Shown here: positions 23,490 to 36,038 of the stretch, in pieces
Position numbering within the stretch: the stretch's first letter is position 1
How the letters are laid out: every line of letters begins with the position of its first letter
Source of the DNA: Rutstroemia sp. NJR-2017a BVV2
Taxonomy: Eukaryota > Ascomycota > Leotiomycetes > Helotiales > Rutstroemiaceae
NCBI GenBank assembly: GCA_002946415.1
Contig: NJPS01000012.1
Coordinates: forward strand, 62,001 to 126,000
Direction: 5' to 3'
Length of the DNA stretch: 64,000 bases
Program-made: the position numbers and the translations under genes
The notes under the pieces: generated by a model
The model's input: only the letters and a program-made list of their open reading frames with translations
Told to the model about the DNA's origin: nothing
The model's database searches: none

Positions 23490-24099
23490 ACTTGAGGGGA
23501 ACGAGCGAACTACCCAAGCTTGGTGGATGGTCTTCTCCTCGTTTGTTTCCTCGACTTACTTGCAGCGAGCGAGCGAGCAAAGCCGCATGAACTCATATTT
23601 GTCAAGTGCACATACTAACCGTGAAAAACCCCCTCGCAGACATTCCCAGCTAGAACAGAAGGTAGTGTGAAGAAGCACTGGTACAAGGTAAAACCAACCG
23701 CGCGCTTTCCTAACATCCTCTCTTCTCTCCCCTTTCCCTTCCCGCCTAGCCGAAGAAAAAACTAACACCTTCCCGTCCAGGATATGCACTATGCAGAGTT
23801 CGCAGAAGACGAGGTATGTCTATCTTGATTCCTCCAGGACCATCAAGCACAAGGTGCTGATGCTCAAATAGAGTCAGGCTCTGCTTGCCGCCATCAAGGA
23901 ATACGAAGCGAATAAGTGGAAAGCGATCGGCGCGAAAGTTGGGAAGCCGGCGAAGGTTTGTTTTGTTCCGTTTTCTTACCTTTTTCTTGTGCTTGTGGTC
24001 TTCTTTGTGATATGAATGAGATGCATAAGAGAAGACTCGCTGATATCTCTGCAGGCTTGCGAACAATACGCCAAAGATAATTTCGGCGGGAAGATATAA
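23055..24099 (+). CDS. Myb-like (tandem SANT) DNA-binding protein
   Basis: Five exons, 23055-23411, 23640-23687, 23781-23813, 23872-23955 and 24055-24099, all in phase 0, give 188 residues. The first 90 residues are Ser/Ala/Pro-rich. The first SANT repeat (TPWTPAEEQRLKNMRDAGNS ... WADIAK, then TFPARTEGSVKKHWYK) spans about 95-135 and the second (ESQALLAAIKEYEANKWKAIGAKVG ... ACEQYAKDNF) about 146-185. Tryptophans sit at the expected helix positions. The protein ends right after the second repeat, as in a known group of short fungal Myb proteins. It is probably nuclear. The very short internal exons (33 and 48 bp) are supported because they complete the first repeat and the linker. Intron 1 holds a long GAAA microsatellite. 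Confidence 0.85.
23422..23490. repeat. (GAAA)n microsatellite in intron 1 of the Myb gene
   Basis: About 17 uninterrupted copies of AAAG/GAAA begin ten bases after the intron 1 donor. The tract is purine-only on the transcribed-sense strand and lies wholly within the 228-bp intron. Confidence 0.95.
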
Positions 24100-27000
24100 C
24101 TTTGCGGTGTGTGAGTGCGTGGGCGTGTGTGTGTGTGTGTGTATTCCGAACGAAGGGCGAAACCTCCCATTCCATGGCGTTTCATCGAGTTTGATCATCA
24201 ATTTTTTCTTCTCCTGTTTGACCTAACTTACATGTCTACTTTTTTCCCTTTCCCCCCCTTTTCTTCTTTATTTAGGCTATGGTGCACCGCAATGGCGTAG
24301 GGCGACGATGATGAACGGATGGAGGAAAGGGCATATTTTTCATACTTAAATTTTCCACCCCCCAAAAAATTTTCTTCTTCAAACTGTTTTTGTTAAAGTC
24401 GGTCGTTGGATCGTGTCAATCGCGAAATTGGGTGCTTTTTCTTGGGTGTTTTAGTTATAGCGGGCAGGAGTGAAGTCTTCGTGATCGGTATGTGAGTTGG
24501 GGTGGGTGTGATGGAGCGCGGTGGGATATCGAGTTGTGGGAGATCGACGGAGGGGTTGCGCCTATTCATCGATGCTGGCGGGCTGGGTTCAGTTCGATTT
24601 TGGAGATGACCGTTCTGGAGACGGCCGTTGGGACCTTGAACATCATTCATTCCATCTTCGCTTTGGTCGCTCCACACCACATGCAAACACTCGAACATCC
24701 AATTCAAACCACAGCTCGCAGCTCAATCGCTAGATGAGATGGGCACAACGGAAGTGGAAGGGACTTATAGGCTTAAGGACCAACGGACAGACAGAGAGAT
24801 GGATGTATGTAGGCAGGCAGGCAGGCAGGCAAGAAGGCGGAAAAGCAAGAACGCAGATTACCTGTCTTTCCTCTCCTATAGCGTGATGTGACATGACATG
24901 ATGTGATGAAATAAGATGAGAGAGAGGCACAGATGCTCGTGACGATATGACTACATGCTCGTACACAGCTGTCATATTGCATCGTATGGCTGACAATGCG
25001 GGTACAAGAAAGCCACACCGCACAGTTTTTGATGGTGGGATGGAGGTGGATTAAGTTTGGTGGGTGCTAGTTCTAGTGTTGGCTTTGTGGGTGGGAGGGT
25101 CTAGCTCTGGTTCTAGTTCTACTGCTACTGAGATACTAAGATACCGATAGGTACCCGTGCTGGAAAACTTGATGTAAAGGGACAATACCGTACTGTACAA
25201 TATCATTCCACACCACACATTCCACACCATAGCATACCATAGACGTGGAACCGTACCAGGAACTAGGAAGTAAGTTTATGCGGGCTTCCGCCAGGGAGAT
25301 TGGAATGAATGACTTCACTGATTGAGTCCAGAGCTGGGATAGGTGCAGTATTGAGTACCAGGTAAATAAGTAGAATAACATTTATATACACTTTGAGCAA
25401 AACATATATATACGTACTCAAGGTGCACGCACATACGCACGGAAGAATGAGCGAATTGTACCTGCGCCATGCCATGCCATGCTGAAGATCTCCCTCTAGC
25501 CCACCCAGCCCAGCACATCCCATCCTTTCTAGTCTAGGACGAGATACTAGATAATCTTATTGTCCTCTACGCTCCTTGTACAGTAACTTGGAATATAAGT
25601 CAAGTCACACAAGGCTGGATTGTATAACTTCACTACTCGTATCTTCAACCTAATGCTATTGATTTTGTTTGGTTGAGCCAGGTACGGTGCGGTACGTACC
25701 CTCAGCGGGATGGACAGGGTTCCCCATACTTATTTACTTTTTCCTCTTGTTGAATAAAACCTTCGTTGTTTCTTTTGAACTGTAACTGTAACTGTAACTT
25801 TAATCTTAACTTAACTATATTGTTCTTCTTTATTTTCACTTGTGGGGGAGTATTTCGTTGAAGAATTCAAGAAATGTATTCAGCATATGCGAAATACATC
25901 TACCTCTCTGATCCATCTCATCCCCCAAAAGTCCCTGAAGGAAAAGGAGGCATTAGCAAGCGCCAAGATCTCGTCTCGTCTTGTCCCCGGAATTTGGGTG
26001 GAGACAGGTGTTGGTTGAAAAGTTGGTGTTTCTAAGACATGATTATGCTTATGCTTAACATTGCTGGCAGCCGGTTGGCAAGAATAGAGCAGGAGGGCGG
26101 AACTTGTCCTGTTGCTGCGCTCCACGTTTTTCCGCCTAGGAGTGGTGAGGGGGAGATGTGTATGTTTTGAGGCGAGGTGTTGAGGTGGGATGGAGCTGGA
26201 ATTAGGATCTAGACTTGAGGACTTGGGTCTAGATGGATGAAAAATAAAACAGGTGGTTGCTGTTTGTACTGTACTTACTGTATAGGTGCGTGTACGACTG
26301 GATAGGCCGGTGATACGTATATACAGAGTATGGGATGATAGGAGAGTACTGCACTTGCACAACGGCTTATTTCCCTCGTATTCCCATATATCACCTTCTC
26401 CATAGCCGAAAGCGGAATCGAAGCAGCCGAGCACGCCGAGCACGCCGGGTCGAATGGAAAGCAGGCGACATTCATCGAAGCAGAGAGAATACTAAGTAAC
26501 AAAAATCTCTCACTTGCTTGCTCTTCTCCAAGTAGTATAGCGCTCGTATTTCTCCACAGAAGACAGAGACATGCTCATCCCACAAATGCAACGTACCCTG
26601 AAAAGAATGCGATACGAGAAAAAACGGTGTAAATATAGATTATCGATCTGGCTGCAGCGACATGATTGGCCAAATGTTCGCAGTGCTGGGCTGACTAAAA
26701 CGTTCTGGGTAATTTCTAGCTGTTCTTCCAAGACTTTTAGGAGATGGGAAAGGTTAATGGACAGATCCCCTACTGCAGCTTTAGCGATCCATAAAAAAAA
26801 TTGCTCTCCACCATTGATGATTGATGGCGCGGAAGTGCAGTCCACTTTTGATCAGACGCCGCACATCGCGAAGAAGAGGAGGCGAATCACGGATGGATAG
26901 ACGGAACAATGGAGTAATGGAGTAATGGAGTAATATGTGCCCTCTTCTCCTCCTCCCTTTTCTCCATCCCACTTCCATCCAACCAACGCACAACCAAAAA

Positions 27001-27624
27001 CATCTTCAACATCATCTAGGCAGACACTCGTTTCCTGTCGCAGAAAGATCGAAGGCTTGTTTGCTTGAGTACGAGAACCAATTCACTTGCTTATATTACA
27101 CACTCGCTTCTCTCCGTCACTCAGTCAGTAATTTAAATTTGAATCACTTTGTGCTGGTCATTTGATTTCCTTTGCCAGCCAGGAAAGGGAAAGAAGGAAA
27201 GACATCGCACCGCACTGCGCCGCATTATCGATTTTGATTCATCTCCGCTCTTACTCCATTTCCGGAATTCTAGGAATTGGGGGTTGGCATCTGGAATTAT
27301 CCTCCTACGAAGTACATCCACCAGCCAGCATCGACATCATACCTACCTACCCCAGGTCCCAGGAAAACCCGCTTGCATAACTGAGCATAGCTTATCCACT
27401 CATTCGCTCAACTCGCGAGGGAAAGGAAGGGGATTTTCATCTGCAGACATCCGTTACTTTCCTCCTGCGTTACTGTACCGAATATCTCCTTTCGCGTCAC
27501 ACAGCATCGATTGAACGAACGAACGTCCTCGATATCGCCAGTCGTTTCCATACCCCTGCCTTCTTTCGTGTACTCTTTTCTCTTCTCGTGCAAATAATCA
27601 ATTTCACATACATTCCAATACATA
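24100..27624. other. 3.5-kb gene-poor region
   Basis: Between the Myb gene and the Crh gene. Contains a (GT)n tract at about 24121-24142, (GGCA)n at about 24812-24831, TAACTG repeats at about 25780-25798 and a GGAGTAAT triplication at about 26908-26933. A minus-strand frame of 187 codons (25880-26443) and a plus frame at 26571-26900 have no recognisable domain and are not annotated. Confidence 0.45.
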
Positions 27625-29112
27625 ATGGTCCGGACATCAACATTTTTGGCCCTTCTGGCCGCTGCCTCGGCGGCTTCGGCGGATTTAATCTCTTGCAGTC
27701 TTTCCAGCCATTGTCCTGAAGATGCACCATGTTGTTCTCGTAAGTTTATATACCCAGATTGCGGCAGCAAGCAAGCAAGCAATCGAGAGGAGGATTTATG
27801 CTAATATTCGCACGCAGAGTATGGATATTGCGGCACAGGCGCATATTGTTTAGGAGGCTGCGATCCTCGCATGTCGTTTTCTCTTGAGTCCTGCGTCCCA
27901 GCCCCAGTCTGTAAGGATGCTTCATACACATTTAAGAATATGGACGGCATCACGTCGAATACGAAATACCTGGGTGATGCGTCGAAAACCAACTGGGTGG
28001 TGAGCGGGGACGCGGTCATCTATAATGATAATGTTCTTTTGACGATGGCGGTCGATACAGCGGGAACGGTTATGGCTACTTCGACGTACATGTGGTATGG
28101 AAATGTGAAGGCGAAGTTCAAGACCAGCAGAGGTCAGGGTGTGGTTACGGCGTTCATTCTGTTCTCGGATGTGAAGGATGAAATCGATTATGAGTTCGTC
28201 GGGTCGAAATTGGATGTTGCTCAGTCCAATTACTATTTCCAGGGTATCACAAATTGTGAGTAGACTGAATCTTTTCTTGGACTTGTTTAGTTAAGTACTA
28301 ACGCGGAACTAGATGACGAAGAGCAGGATATCCAGCTCTCGGATACATGGGCTAACTACCACGAATACGAAATCCAATGGACCCCCGATCAAATCACCTG
28401 GCTCGTTGACGGACAAGTTGGTCGTACCAAGAAGCGCATCGACACATGGAACGCCACATCCAACCAATGGATGTTCCCTCAAACCCCCGCTCGTGTCCAA
28501 CTCTCCATCTGGCCTGGTGGTCTCGCAACCAACGGCGAAGGTACCATCGAATGGGCTGGTGGAGTCATCGACTGGAACTCTGAAGATATCAAAAACAACA
28601 AGTACTACTACGCCAGTTTCGAATCCGTCGATATCGAATGCTACAACGCTACCTCCTCCCTCGGAACCAACACCGGCGTCTCTTACACCTACAGCAGCTT
28701 GGTCGGCACAAACAACACTGTCGTCGACGGCGACAAACCCACTATCCTGAAATCCCTCCTCGGCACCGGAACCAACATGTCGGCTGCCTACCCCTCGGCT
28801 GCGTCTTCTGGTGCAGCAGCTGCTTCTGCTACGGCCGCACAGATCCCGGGTCTGACGGGCACGGGAGGTGGTGGAGTCGATACCCACAGCAGTGGTGATG
28901 ATAGTAGTTCGGGCTCAAGCTCGGGCACATCGTCGGCATCGGGTAGCTCGTCGACGGGGGGGAGCAGTGGGTTTTCACAGGGTACAGGCTCCTCGGGAAG
29001 TGGGAGTGGAAGTAAGAGTGCGGCGGATAAGGTGGGAGCGAATCAGGAAAGGGTGTTGAAGGGGAGCGTGTTTGCGGGGATTGTGGCGGTCGTGGGGATG
29101 ATGGCTTTGTAG
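27625..29112 (+). CDS. Crh-type chitin-glucan transglycosylase (CBM18 + GH16, GPI-type)
   Basis: Exons 27625-27739, 27818-28255 and 28313-29112 give 450 residues. A signal peptide (MVRTSTFLALLAAASAASA) comes first, then a cysteine-rich chitin-binding CBM18 module (about 24-65: SSHCPEDAPCCS, QYGYCGTGAYCLGGCDP). The GH16 domain has the catalytic DEIDYEF at 159-165, in which the first and second Glu act as nucleophile and acid/base, plus WTPDQITWLVDG and PGGLA motifs typical of Crh1/Crh2/Utr2. The last 130 residues are Ser/Gly/Thr-rich and end in a hydrophobic tail without charges, as in GPI anchoring. Crh enzymes cross-link chitin to beta-1,6/1,3-glucan in the wall. The module order resembles yeast Utr2/Crr1, which also carry CBM18. 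Confidence 0.95.
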
Positions 29113-30964
29113 GGGGAGATGGTATGGGGAGAGAAGGGATGAGAGCGTGGGTCGTATGTATGCATGTATGAAAGTCTTTGGGAAGTAAAAAAAGAAGAGA
29201 TGATTGGATGCGATGGGATTGGATTGGAGATGAGATTAAATAACTAACTACTACAGTTTTTTGCATTGGGATGGGATGGCATGGGTTAGGTTTAACTTGG
29301 GTTGGGCTGGGGAGGGGGTTATGATTGGAGCATTACATTACATTACTTTACTTTACATTATTCATCTTGTTTTTTATTGAAAATAAGAGATTTTAGCATG
29401 CGTGGGAGGGGTAGTGCTAGTGCTAGTGGTAGTGCTAGGTTTAATTTATGATAGTTTTCTGAGATTTTGAGTGTTTTTGATGGGTTTGCTTTGGAGGGGT
29501 GAGGGGGTAGGATGAGTAGGGGATGGTTTTTTGATGGGCGAGGAGTTTGTGAGTGGTTGACTGAGTGAGGGGGGTGAGTGAGTAGGTGAGGGAGTGAGTT
29601 GAAGGTCGGATGGAGATAAGGGATGGAGAGTGTAGTTGATGTGGAGGGGGGGAGGGGGTAGGTGGGAGGTGTATAGGAGAGGCCGATGGAAGTAGAAGTA
29701 GAAGTGGAAGTGGAAGGATAGGGGAGGGGTGCTGGAAGTATTGCGGGTATATGGTGGAGTATTTGAGAGTAGTAGAGGAGGGATGGATGGAGGTGTAGAT
29801 ATATCTGGGAAAGAGGGGGTGGAGTATTTGAGGATGGGGGAGATGATAGGTAGGTGAGATGATGGATAGAGGTGTGAGAGAGGCGTTGGAGATAGAGGTG
29901 GTAGTGGAAGTGGAAGTGGAGGGAAGAGTGCAAGTATTAGTCTCCGGTAAGTGAAGATAGAAGATGATAGATGATGAGTAGTTGAAGGGTGGGGGAAGTA
30001 GGATATGATAGGGTTTTGAATGGGTGAATGGATTGAGAGGAAGAGAGGAAGAAAAATAATATACTCTTATTCAATATATCGGATATCAACAGATCACTAC
30101 ACGTATGGATCCACTTTCGTTGAATCATACTATATATATATCATCCCAAAAAAAGACTTTATATCTCTTTGATAATCCATCGAAGGTATGTATATATATA
30201 CACACTCTCTTCTAGCTGCTCACTAGTCGGATATTTTCCACAATATAATAAATAGCATGGAAAAAACAAACCATCTTAGCTTTCTTGACTTATCGATTCA
30301 TTCAGCACGGGACTCTTTGATCTGGAGATTTGACACCGTGTTGGGGAGCCGATTGATCGAGTGATCGGTTAGGGGGAGATGTAAGTGAGTATCTTATGGT
30401 TGGGAAATTGGAGTAGGAGTACTGCAGAGCTAGGCTAAGCACCGCCAGCTTCGTGTAGAGTCAAATTGGGCACTTGCTCGTTGTTCATCGGGGGTTATGT
30501 ACTCGGATATCTGACGCCACTGTTATGAAAGTTATGACATGATGAAACTGTAGCGGCCTGAACTGGTATCATCTCAGGATGTTGCCTTTATAGTAGAGAT
30601 TATGGCGAGTGGGCTATGGAGTCTTTCTTGATCATCGGGATAGAATCGATCATTATCTGATGACAACGTCGATATGGATGGAATGTCCGTGTTTACTCTG
30701 GGACAGGGAATAAGCGGTATATATACGAGTTTAGGAGTTTCATATCAATAGATATGAGAGATAGATATATTGACTGTTGAGGGAAGAAAGTTGAGGTGAT
30801 CGTACCGGTACCAAGTCTTGTCTACTGACCCTGCAGTCCTGTTCCGTTACGTCCTGCTTGTTGGGATGGGGTTGCTGCTCTAGATCAGAATGGAGTATCG
30901 TGGATGAGAAAGATGTTGCCAGGAATCGATAGCACTTGTCCTCGCCCTTGCTATTTGTAGCATT
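29113..30964. other. Intergenic with a strand-biased purine tract
   Basis: From about 29110 to 30060 the plus strand is almost devoid of C and consists of short G/A/T motifs (GGAAGTAGAAG, GGGGTGAG and the like). That leaves a long open frame on the minus strand (29358-29933), which I regard as non-coding. From 30060 on it is AT-rich ordinary intergenic DNA. Confidence 0.5.
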
Positions 30965-31530
30965 TTAAATTCTTAAAGCCCATGTTGGGAGACTTTTAGT
31001 GCGTAGCTTATCATTCTGACCAAGATAGACGGTTTTAATAGCATCACCTGTCTTCCCAGTATCTTTATAACCCCATATCTGCTGGTAGGGAGTGAAGGTA
31101 ATATACTCACTCCCCTCAATCACAACTGTCCAAGCTGGAAGCTTTGTTCCAGATGCACTTGCATCATATAATCTAGGTCGATGTGCCATCTCTTCTGCTG
31201 AAAATGTGTCTGTTATTTAGTCGTAAAGTTGTTGTTTCATCTCTTCAATTTCGCGATGAGGCCTGCTGTGCTGCTTGTATTCCACCTGAGTAGAACAAGC
31301 GGTTGGAACTCGTTATCGTAATAATGACCCCTAAGGTCTACATGTTGTTGTCCATTCACAGTAATCTCAGCAATCCTCATGTAGTAGTTGAGGTACTGTA
31401 GCAGACCCTCGTTTGTGGGATAGCCTAGATATATACACCGTTCAACGTTTCCGTTATGATGAGCTAGTAAGGTGTGAATGACATCCGTGGTATCCTTGGC
31501 CAATGATGAATGAGTTATCTCATTTGACAT
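30965..31530 (-). CDS. Uncertain hypothetical gene (two adjacent short frames)
   Basis: Two minus-strand frames with ATG starts lie end to end: 31530-31237 (97 codons) and 31189-30965 (74 codons). Both have protein-like composition, for example RIAEITVNGQQHVDLRGHYY in the first and LPAWTVVIEGSEYITFTPY in the second. The 47-bp gap contains CTAAATAAC and TTTTCAG, an intron-like 3' end, which suggests one spliced gene. I could not find a strong donor in the right phase; a GTATAT near 31441 would work but removes part of the first frame. The family is not recognised. It diverges from the NLR-like gene with 477 bp between starts. It may be a gene remnant. Confidence 0.3.
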
Positions 31531-32007
31531 GCAAATTTCATCGCAGCGAGGGAGTACTTAGCATCTACTCGGATCGAAGATTAAAGATCTGTTGCCATTT
31601 CATCATGTCAAGACGACTCCATCAATTGACATAGGGTACCACCATACTGCAAGCAAGCAAGGTAATGCAATCATTTGCACTTTGAATGAATTTGAAACCT
31701 GTAATTCGTTGTATAATGGCGGTTGGATCAAATAGTGCAAGCCAATAAGACCAGACTTGATCTGCAACTCGAATCCGAATCCGAATACTGGCGTGTGAAG
31801 CTCCGAGTCTGCAGGGCGATTGGCCCTCAACGCAAGTTTGCGGCTATGCACCTCTCAGCGCAAACAGTAACACAAGGCTGTGCAATTCCCCGCTATGCAC
31901 TTGTTTAAACTTGCTTCTTGCACTGTTTCACTCAAAATCTTCTATCTGAGCTTCAATAAATGTAGCTTCGACGCTGCGGCGACCCGAAATTCGATATCTG
32001 TCCAGAA

Positions 32008-34783
32008 ATGGAGATTGTGGGCACCGTCGCAGCTTCCACTGAGCTGGTGAAGCAATGCGCCAGTTTGATCGGCTTCATTCGCCGAGTTAAAGTGCAAATG
32101 AGGGACGGTCCGTCATCCATTCAAATCCAAATTCAGCGACTCGAACGACTCGAAACGCTTGTTTCCTGCATCAAACAGAATCCTTCTCTGCAAGGGAAAA
32201 ACGGGACTCCTGTCCTAACATCCTACCTTGAATCTTGCCTTCGCTATGCAAAAGATCTCGAAATCTGTCTGCAGGGGAACGTGGTTATACCCGAGGATGG
32301 AAAGAGGAAAAAGATTGAGAAAGCAATCAGATGCGTGAGAGCAGAAGCTAAGATAGAAAGTTTACTTTCCAAGATAGATAGAGAGAGGGGTAATTTGATG
32401 CTGAGCATCCAGAATATCGATGCGTGAGCAGAGGTTTACTGTCCATTGCAATTCAGCGCGGGCTAACTTTTGAAAGGTCACTACTCCAAGATGTACACAC
32501 GAATACAAAAGACATGAAGTTTGCCGTTGATGACCTCGCCAGCGATTTCAAGGATGTAAAATCCATGATCAGCTCGGTGAGTTATCCGCCATAGGTATCT
32601 TAGAATGAGAGCTGACTAGCATGTAGCATATAAATTCTGCATCGAATTCTGTCAGTGGCCCGAAAATATCGGACCAACGTCATCTTATTATACCGAATCG
32701 CCGGGTCACTGGATTGCTCGGGCGCGAGGACATCCTGACCAAGATCGAAGATGGCCTATCCTCTGGCCCTGGGCCACGCATCGTTGTACTTCGAGGACTT
32801 GGTGGTCAAGGTAAGACTCAAGTTGCACTTGAATACTGTAATCGAGCCAAGAAGAACGAGGTCCAGTCAATTTTTTGGATCGATGCAACTTCAGCTGGCA
32901 CAGTCAAAAAGGACTTCGCCGTGATATATGAGCGCCTTAAAGGTACACACAATACCACAAGAGACAGTGAGAAGGTTCAGTTTGTTCTTGATATACTAGA
33001 ACAATGGAGATACCCATGGCTCGTGGTTTTCGACAATCACGATGATCCTAGGAGTTTCCACCTTCCAGATTATTTTCCATCCGGGGAACATGGTCGAATT
33101 CTTATTACCAGCAGGCATGCAGATACCGGTCAACTGGCAGAGCAAGACTTTGATATCCAACTCCCAGGCCTTCCAAAGGAGCATGCCTTAGACCTGCTGA
33201 TTCGACATAGCCGTGCGAATGATCCCACATCGAGGGACGATGGATACACGATTATCGATCGACTCGGATACCATGCTTTGGCCATTGTGCAAGCTGGATC
33301 ATTCATGCAAAGCCAGAAGATCAGATTATCACAGTTTATAAAGGTTTACAATGGTCAGAGAGAGGCTATCTTGCGACAGACGCCAAAGATATCACCGTAT
33401 CGAAGAAAGTTAGGCGACGCAGAAGATGAAACCGCACTGAATGTTTTCACGACTTGGGAGCTTTCATTTCAACAACTTGAGACTGACGATGATGAAAAGA
33501 AATCCAAGTCTACAATCCTCACTCTCTTCGCATTTCTCGATCATCAGAAAATCTCTCATCACCTTTTCGAGACTTATTGTGGCCGCAAACAAATCCCTGA
33601 TTCGGATGAACCAGACATCCGGAAATGCCTTTCCATCTTGTTACATGATGGCAAATGGGACAAACGAAAATTTATAGATCTATTGAATGATCTTTCACAA
33701 CTCTCGTTGATACACACTTGGTCTCGAGACTCTGATGATACTTGTCACCTCTCTTTGCATCCTCTTGTCCGGGATTGGATTCGTTTACGGACAGCTCCGA
33801 GTTTATGCTACGATTACACAGTTGCCGGCATGGATATTTTATATGAAGTTATAAAGAATTCATATTCGGCCTCGAGCGATACTTATCATATGGCATTACC
33901 ACTTCGGCAAGAAATACAGCGGCATTTAGCTGCGTATGAAGAGAACCGTGGTTTACTAGCAAGTTTTGGCTTGAACGCGGATGACTCTTCAGCGCATGGC
34001 CATTATCAATATTTCTTTGCTAGATTTTGCTATTATTCTGATTTGTATGAGCATGCGAGTGTTATTTCTGAAAGAGTGTCTCAGTGGTTCCTTGCAAAGT
34101 ATGGCGCTGACGATTATCGTTATAATAACAGTCGTGCCCTCTTCTCAATATCTCTTATCGCATTGGGAGATCCCCAAAGGGCACAGGAAATAAGTCAAGA
34201 AATATGCAACTCTTTCAGCAGGTCTTTTGGCCCAGAACATCCAAATACTTTATCTGCCATGGATAACTTGGCATACACGATGTACAGTAATGGATACCTC
34301 ACTGAAGCCAAGAAACTTTGCAAGCAGACCATTGAGATACAAAAAAGAGTTCATGGGCCCAATCATCACTGGACATTATCGACTACCGCTGTACTTGCGA
34401 AAATTTTCCTTGAAGAGGGTGATTTGGCGGCTTCCGAAGAATACTTTCGTGCTCTACTCCGCGCAGCAGATACCCATAACAAAGCAGGCCGGGATGAGCG
34501 TTTCATTATGGAGCTGAAGTATAGATTAGGTGTGGTACTTTGTAAACAGCATAATTACGTGGAGGCTTTAGGGTTTCTAGAAACGGCATATTCTGGAGGC
34601 CTCGATATCTTTGGACCCGATAATGAGAAGACTTTAGAGTGCAAAGCACTATACTTAAAGACACTCAGAAATATCGAGCTACAGAAAGAAGAGGAAGAGG
34701 AAGAATATGACGAAGACGACGATTATGATGAAAGTGGCCGAGATGACGATATGACGAAGACGAAGAAGAGCAGCAAACGATAA
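32008..34783 (+). CDS. NLR-like STAND protein: SesA-like N-domain, NB-ARC, TPR
   Basis: Exons 32008-32423, 32477-32576 and 32627-34783 (introns of 53 and 50 bp) give 890 residues. Residues 1-140 (starting MEIVGTVAASTELVKQCASL) resemble the helical N-terminal domain found on fungal NACHT/NB-ARC proteins (SesA type). A linker leads to a nucleotide-binding domain with GREDIL, P-loop GLGGQGKT (about 230-237), Walker B-like WLVVFDN (about 301) and RILITSRH (about 328). A winged-helix-like region follows, then NPHP3/kinesin-light-chain-type TPRs with FGPEHPNTL and HGPNHHWTL (about 700-850). The tail is acidic. In fungi such architectures are candidate non-self or heterokaryon-incompatibility receptors; that role is inferred. 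The reading frame stops early relative to downstream coding-like sequence (see findings). Confidence 0.85.
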
Positions 34784-36038
34784 CACAACAAGACACAGCT
34801 GACAGTGAGATCTCATCTTCTGATGGCGAACTGTCTCCAACATCCGGTTCAGAGGCCCCAGATGACACCAAGGAGAAGAGATCCCACTTGAAACTCCCTT
34901 TTAGGTGTGTCGAGAAGCTTCCAACCTCAGACTCAGACACGGTCCCGCATCCCAACACAAACTCGGATACGGAAGCAAAATCGCAAGTCCCCACAGGATA
35001 TGAGCTCTCGCAAACCAAGGCTGATTCAGACGCGACTCTGAGTTTAAAAAGCTGTGGACGGGAGTAGAGACGAACATCTGCAAGATACTATTTACGTTGA
35101 GGATATACTAAGTCCGCAAGTGTCCGACCATGGCAGTTCTTGTCAGCCTGAGCCTTGGAACGCGGAGAGAATACTACTAGGCCCTGAAGTCATGTCTTCT
35201 TGTGACTAAAGGATATACTATTCTATTCTGTTATCAGGGGTCGACGAAGGTGGTGATGGAGGCGATCAAGAGGAGATATTGGTTATAATGGACACTATAA
35301 ATAGGCAAGGCAATAGCCCTCTTTCCATCAGGTAAATCTCATTATTCGCTCAAGGATAGCAACTGAAGCTCAGGAGTCTAACCGATGAAATAGGTTAGCA
35401 ATCGGTTTCTGAACATGCAACACCACATCACGGGCTTTTCTTCCTCCACCGTGATGATGAAGAGAAATGCTGGGTTCGCACAGACGATTTCCGCCGACGT
35501 CGGCTTGATCTCACAAGCTCCTACTTCTAATGCGGGCCAATTTAGGTGGCGGGTCGACAACAGTTGTCTCTTCACTGGTTGGGCCACAGGCTGCATACTT
35601 CTTGCCTGGGAAGATAGGTGCTAAGTGCTAAGAGTAGAATTACTGACTTGTGATGGGTTGAGACTGGTTCGTCAATCTCACTCGCGTGGGGATAAGATAA
35701 GAGCGTAGGAATGAGTAGAATCATAGAGGGATGGACGACTATGCCTGGGCTGAGTTATGAATACGAAAAGATGGGGATGGAAGTCTTGATATATTTCAGA
35801 AGAACCTTGGGAGAAGTGGATAAGTATAGTGTTGAATTCGTGAAGAGCATCTTAGCCGAGGGATTTGTTTAACCCCTTTTGAATATACTGGAGTCATGGT
35901 TGCTTCATAAGAACATACTCATTGGCGGTCTATCATTCTACATTATTACATATAATCGTATATATTATATTGGGACATCATCATTTCCTTCCTATTGCTA
36001 TTTCCCTCTACCTCTTAACATCCTCCCAACCCAATCTT
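34784..36038. other. Flank of the NLR-like gene containing displaced coding-like frames
   Basis: From 34784 to 35067 one plus-strand frame, and from about 35048 to 35209 another, stay open with Ser/Asp/Glu-rich, protein-like content. They look like the lost or alternatively spliced C-terminus of the NLR-like protein. From 35210 to 36038 no gene is apparent; the short frames at 35378-35624 on both strands are unconvincing. Confidence 0.5.

Noticed and set aside
25880..26443. 187-codon minus-strand frame
   Set aside because: Serine/threonine-rich without a domain; a start embedded in simple sequence and no supporting neighbour exon.
29358..29933. 191-codon minus-strand frame after the Crh gene
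   Set aside because: Made of Ser/Pro/Leu/His/Thr low complexity from the purine-rich tract; no domain and no splice context.
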